64,000 nt of DNA, from NCBI GenBank assembly GCA_000727475.1, contig KL647293.1, positions 349,216 through 413,215 on the forward strand, written 5' to 3'. Shown piece after piece: positions 59,997-64,000 of this stretch (position 1 is its first letter; every line of letters starts with the position of its first letter). Source of the DNA: Sarcocystis neurona. Taxonomy: Eukaryota > Apicomplexa > Conoidasida > Eucoccidiorida > Sarcocystidae. The notes under the pieces were generated by a model. It was not told the DNA's origin. It made no database searches and was given only the letters and a program-made list of their open reading frames with translations. Made by a program: the position numbers and the translations under genes.

Positions 59997-60109
59997 AAAA
60001 GCACTGATGATGATTCAAGTTCTACTATTCACGACGGTCTGCTGACGAGAACAGCGGAAACCGCTGTCATCTCGGTGTAGAGCGTAGAACTATTCTGACA
60101 CGTGCTTTT
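59997..60109 (+). ncRNA. C/D-box snoRNA, LSU guide (AGACCGUCGUGA)
   Basis: An 8-bp perfect stem (AAAAGCAC 59997-60004 with GTGCTTTT 60102-60109) encloses box C ATGATGA (60007-60013) and box D CTGA (60095-60098). The 12 nt at 60029-60040 lie one base before D' CTGA (60042-60045) and are complementary to LSU rRNA AGACCGUCGUGA near the peptidyl transferase region. Between D' and D is a perfect 7-bp hairpin (ACAGCGG-AAA-CCGCTGT, 60051-60067), unusual for this class. The D-adjacent guide has no target I recognise. Confidence 0.83.
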
Positions 60110-60504
60110 AGATGCTTGTGTGTAACTAGTGAATGTGAAGTTTTCTGCATTAACACACGCTCGTGGTGTAACGGAGAGTCTGATGCGGACACGGTTGGTG
60201 GCGAATACTTCGTCATATTTGCAGTTTAAGAACGTGTATTTCCATATCTATGCGGTGTACACATGTCAGTGTGTGTTACTGTCCAGTATCTACGCCCCTT
60301 GGACCCATTGATATGGTTGTGCTTTCGCATGTGGCCGCCGGTACAGGTGGGTGGGACCGCGCTCATTTACGAACGCATGGTACAAACCTGCGTGGCACTT
60401 CATACTCACACCTCCATCTTTGCATCAGGGGAGACGAACTGTAGGCGAGAAGTGTTTACGTTTGTGTAGGTATTGCGAGGTCGTGGAGTGCGGACAGAAG
60501 TGAC

Positions 60505-60597
60505 CAGGACTAATGATGAATGATCTTAGGACACCCACGACATGCGCACGCGCGTGGATGCGTTTTCTGCTATTCGTACTGCCTGATAGCGGTCCTG
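60505..60597 (+). ncRNA. C/D-box snoRNA with two LSU rRNA guides
   Basis: Box C ATGATGA (60513-60519) and box D CTGA (60583-60586) are closed by CAGGAC (60505-60510) with GTCCTG (60592-60597). The 11 nt at 60571-60581, one base before D, are complementary to LSU rRNA CAGUACGAAUA. The 11 nt at 60525-60535 are complementary to GGUGUCCUAAG, another conserved LSU segment, and lie just before a degenerate D' (ACGA, 60537-60540). Two independent guide matches in the right places make this a strong call although the stem has a bulge. Confidence 0.83.
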
Positions 60598-61162
60598 ACG
60601 GTTCGGATTTTACCTGCGCACGATCTCCATTGATATATGTGTCTATATAATTATTTTATGTTGAGATTGCATATTCGAAGGCGACTGTCTGTGTTGTCAC
60701 CCTTGCACTGTGCAGCGGAATTCTCTCTCTTCTTCAACATGCTCTCGCAGGCTGTGGACTACAAAAAAGCTACAGAAGTGCTCGTATATGAATACTCGTT
60801 TGCAGTATACAGTAGTGTGTAACCGGTTCATCAGCTCGTGTATAACCTCAAAGACCGCTTTCATACGTGCTATTTTTTGTACGCGCGTGTATATATATAT
60901 ATACGCGCAGTGGTGGTCCTGTTGTGAGAGTTGCGATTGATACATTAGACGACTGTGCCACAGTGCATCGTAAACGGCTTGCGCGTGTAGCCATTGGACG
61001 ATGATCAGGTTTCAGCTTGCGTACGCCAGGATTCCTGTGAAGAGAGAGTGCTGCACCGTGTGCCGTAGCGTATCTACAACATACACTTCCCAGGTTATCG
61101 CACTGCTGTATTGACATAGGATAGATTTGTAAACGCAAGTGCACGCTTTGCTTGGCTAAATT

Positions 61163-61275
61163 GGTCCGGATGATTTTTTGATGATAATCTGGAAAAAGAT
61201 CTGTCTGAGGAAAGGCGAACGCCGTCGTGCTGTATTCTTTACTGCTTACCAAAACTGATCAAAATCATCGGGACC
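61163..61275 (+). ncRNA. C/D-box snoRNA with a 15-position terminal stem, two LSU guides
   Basis: The flanks 61163-61177 and 61261-61275 pair at 14 of 15 positions. They enclose box C TTGATGA (61178-61184), D' CTGA (61205-61208) and D CTGA (61255-61258). The 13 nt at 61242-61254, directly before D, are complementary to LSU rRNA UUUUGGUAAGCAG; the fifth base pairs with the first G. The 9 nt directly before D' are complementary to LSU ACAGAUCUU, the region I recall as the snR61/U38 target. Two guides and the long stem make this one of the best calls in the window. Confidence 0.92.
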
Positions 61276-61600
61276 CCTACAAGCTGTGCAGTGGTTGCCG
61301 GGCTGCGGCTCTACCTTACCTGGTGTAGACGCGTGCATTTTCGATTGTAGCTTGCACGCCTTTGTTTTAGTGCACAAGACGAAGCACCAGTACGCGTTTC
61401 TCCCCCGCTACGTGATACGCGTTTGCATCCAGGGAATCTGAGTAGAAATCTTCAGGCCTATCCATCAACAGGTACGTTGCAGCTCTGCTCTCGGGAAGGC
61501 TTTTGCGTATACAAATACGTTACGTGTGCATACGTGTATCGATGTGGTCAGCTGAAACCATCCATAAACACTAACTCAAGTCTAGTGTTACGCTGAGATT

Positions 61601-61707
61601 GTGAAGGCGATTTTCAATGATGAATACACATTGCCGAGCCGTCGATCACAGCGATGGCAGAGTCCTGCGGAATATTTCGATCGATAGGACTGAAAAGAAG
61701 CTTTCAC
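61601..61707 (+). ncRNA. Possible C/D-box snoRNA, LSU guide (CCUAUCGAUC)
   Basis: Box C ATGATGA (61617-61623) and box D CTGA (61690-61693) are 66 nt apart. The 10 nt at 61679-61688, one base before D, are complementary to the conserved LSU segment CCUAUCGAUC. Outer flanks GTGAAG (61601-61606) and CTTTCAC (61701-61707) can pair, with an internal loop between them and the boxes. A 10-nt guide is near the lower limit and could be chance. Confidence 0.55.
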
Positions 61708-64000
61708 CCTCAGCTTGCTTTGACCTTTGTAACGGTGGCGTGCTTTTCTCGTGAGTGCGCCTGCAAACATGCGGTGACAGCGAGTGTGCTACCTATTTCG
61801 TACTGTACGGTTTCCACCACATAGGCCTCTGTAGGTAGACATGTGTATAACCGCTTCTTGCGGGAACGACTGTGCGTTGCCGGCTGCAGGATGAAATCAG
61901 GTGTACCTCACAGACCTGTTCCGAAAATGCCGTTGGCATGGGCGTGTGGAGGAGACACAGCGCATCGCTGACTGGCCGGGTTTGCAAATATTTTCTAAGT
62001 AGAGGCACTGCAGTTTATTGTCTTGTACGAACAAGTACACGGTATACATGTATGCCTGTATACATACGTGTGTCTACAGGTATGAAAACGTGCGTATGCA
62101 TATGGTATACGTATATAATCATATATATGCATATACATATGTATAGAATTACCAGCTAACGGCGACTCTGCCGTCTACTGTAACTGCTTGTGTATAGTTT
62201 CTGAGTAAGAAGTGTGATGAACGAAAAAAGAATTCTGCTTTGTGGATAGCGCATGCGTCGAACTCGTGCACACGTGGGTCAGTGGATAATTTTTTGTGCT
62301 GCTGAAGGGCAGGTGTATGGTGTATGGCGTGTCTCCCTGATTAAAAACCCGCTGGCTGAGTAGTCCTGCATATATTTGCACGACTAAGAACGCTTTAGGC
62401 AACGTTTTAAGAGCGCGTGCGCACCTGCATTGCATCACGCTTTTCTTGTTCAAGATTGTCTGTCCGTATCCGTAAGTGCACACCCTCTGATCAACTGTGC
62501 AGGCAGTTATGAACATTTTTGTGTATACAGACGCCCAGTTGTGTTGCCCACTGCGAAGTGTGTGTATGGTCGCCGGCGGTGCTGTTGGTTAGGGAGTCAG
62601 CGTTGTTTTGCGGCAGAAAGGCCGCGCACATCACGGTGGAGTTTTTCAGGAGGGTAGGTAGGTAGCATCAGTTCTAGTCAACGCGAAATAGGCATACTAC
62701 TTCAAAGGTGCATGTGTGCAATACTGCGTTCACAGCATGTAGCTCGTTCGCACGTGTCTGAGCTAGTTTTTTTCTTTTAAAAGACATACGTAGATGTGGA
62801 CTGAAGTGTATTCGCGCGGTCTTCGCAGGGAGGTGAGGCAGTACAGCGACTCCCGCTGTTGGCATGGGGGCGTGCAGCTACATAGACATAGGCATGTATA
62901 TGCGAATTCATCACTTTCTGTACACCGTGCTGCGTAGAACGGGGAATCTACGGCGCAGCCAACTGCTCTCCCATACGGTATCGTATTCGTTGCACGCCCT
63001 GCGCAAATCCCGTGTAGGGTTATTCATTGAGTAGTTCTCAGTCTGTATGTATTCTGGTCAAACGTGTCCCACTTGCGGTCTAGTTTGTAGCTGGGATCCG
63101 TCGAAGTCACCCGTATGCTAGAGGCAGGGGAGGCTACACGGGTCTGCGTCCTGGGAAATTGACGCAAGCAGCATGCACCACGTGACTAACTTTTTCCTCG
63201 TTGATACGCGCGTGGCCGCGCGCATCTAGTAGAATACTTAGCGGAGAATCAAAAACACGTATGAATTATCTACACGCACATAAATGTAGGATTTTACGTA
63301 TACTGCGAAAACAGGTGGTTTATTGTATAGTTTTTTAAAAGGCACACTTTTTGGTGTACGGAGTTAATGGCACGGTCGTAGTGCGCGCAGGTACGTGCAC
63401 GCCGGAGTGTGCGGAAGAGTCACGCTAATCCTTTTCTGCACACATGTAGGGCATGTAGTGAGTCACGTATTTGCCGTCTCAGTTTATGGCACTGGCGTGA
63501 CCTAGATACGTGTTCTGCGGTGCTTATATAGTTGCATGCTTATGTATGTGTGTGTATACGTGTCCGACGTTACACAAGAGCCCAAAGACGGATGTCGCGC
63601 CTACGTACCCCCACGTGGCCGTGGCAAATGGCAAAGCGAACCTTTTCGTTCAAGCGGAAAAGTTGCCGTGGTGTAAGCGGTCAGTGGATCTTGCCTCCTC
63701 ATTGGGCTATGGCGGCGTGATACGGTTGTACATGCTGACCAAATCAGAGGGGGCAACACTGAGATTTTGGAACCCACGTTAATCGCAGCAGATTTTCTGC
63801 CTTGTGCTTTGTTGTGAGATCTGCTGTTTCATGCCGTGGGAATACTTTCGCGGGTCTCTTGCGCTGTGTGAGTGCTCTGGACTATGTTATGGGCAAGTTA
63901 TTTCCGTTGAGTCGAATTAATTGGCTGTGTTCATGAGACGCGACAAGGGTGGGTGTGGAACTCTGCTCCGCGCTTCTCTGCACCCAAGACGATAGTGGCA

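Larger units (their letters stand above)
49884..64000. other. 14-kb stretch without recognised protein genes, holding scattered snoRNAs
   Basis: Frames on both strands are short and resemble no family, although CTG-rich patches near 50700-51430, 52900-53290 and 54160-54330 open small ones. AT-rich microsatellites and two larger repeats occur. The supportable content is the set of + strand C/D snoRNA candidates listed separately. 61710-64000 shows nothing I can name. A noncoding snoRNA host transcript is possible; candidate donor consensus sites exist (for example GTAAGT at about 58785), but exons cannot be defined by eye. Confidence 0.5.

Noticed and set aside
62214..62305. GTGATGA and CTGA 82 nt apart
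   Set aside because: No stem and no recognisable guide.

Overview
This is a nuclear genomic window from a eukaryote, most likely a coccidian apicomplexan of the Eimeria type. The evidence is: (i) spliced genes with GT..AG introns; (ii) dense (CAG)n/(CTG)n tracts that are translated inside proteins as runs of Ala, Gln or Ser, and that also fill introns and intergenic DNA; (iii) alternation of repeat-rich and repeat-poor stretches, as known for Eimeria chromosomes. The species is inferred; no marker gene fixes it.

Four protein genes can be supported. (1) 3945-13926 (+): a five-exon gene for a ~1364-aa RNA-binding protein with three RRMs in a CELF/Bruno-like layout. (2) 21627-28628 (-): a four-exon gene for MAT1, the RING-finger assembly factor of the CDK7/cyclin H kinase of TFIIH. 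(3) 34693-36495 (+): a J-domain protein with a predicted membrane segment, whose 3' structure is uncertain and may include the open frame at 36798-38411. (4) 44262-49883 (+): a complete four-exon gene for ribosomal protein uL18 (RPL5), 312 aa.

The main discovery is a set of C/D-box snoRNA genes, all on the + strand. One lies inside RPL5 intron 2 (48237-48346). Seven more candidates (53.5, 55.5, 59.1, 60.0, 60.5, 61.2 and 61.6 kb) are scattered through a 14-kb stretch downstream of RPL5 that has no recognisable protein gene. Most have a C box, a D box and a terminal stem, and each has 10-15 nt complementary to conserved rRNA segments next to a D or D' box. This stretch therefore looks like a snoRNA locus, possibly the introns of a non-coding host transcript. 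With RPL5 it forms a ribosome-biogenesis neighbourhood. The rRNA matches use rRNA sequence recalled from memory.

The gene-free parts are: 1-3944 (pyrimidine-rich upstream DNA), 13927-21626 (decayed CAG/CTG sequence, then AT-richer DNA), 28629-34692 (microsatellites, a polypurine tract, CAG blocks, an 18-bp minisatellite), 38412-44261 (mostly plain sequence with one tandem duplication) and 49884-64000 (the snoRNA region). Most long open frames outside the genes are by-products of stop-free CAG/CTG or polypurine sequence.
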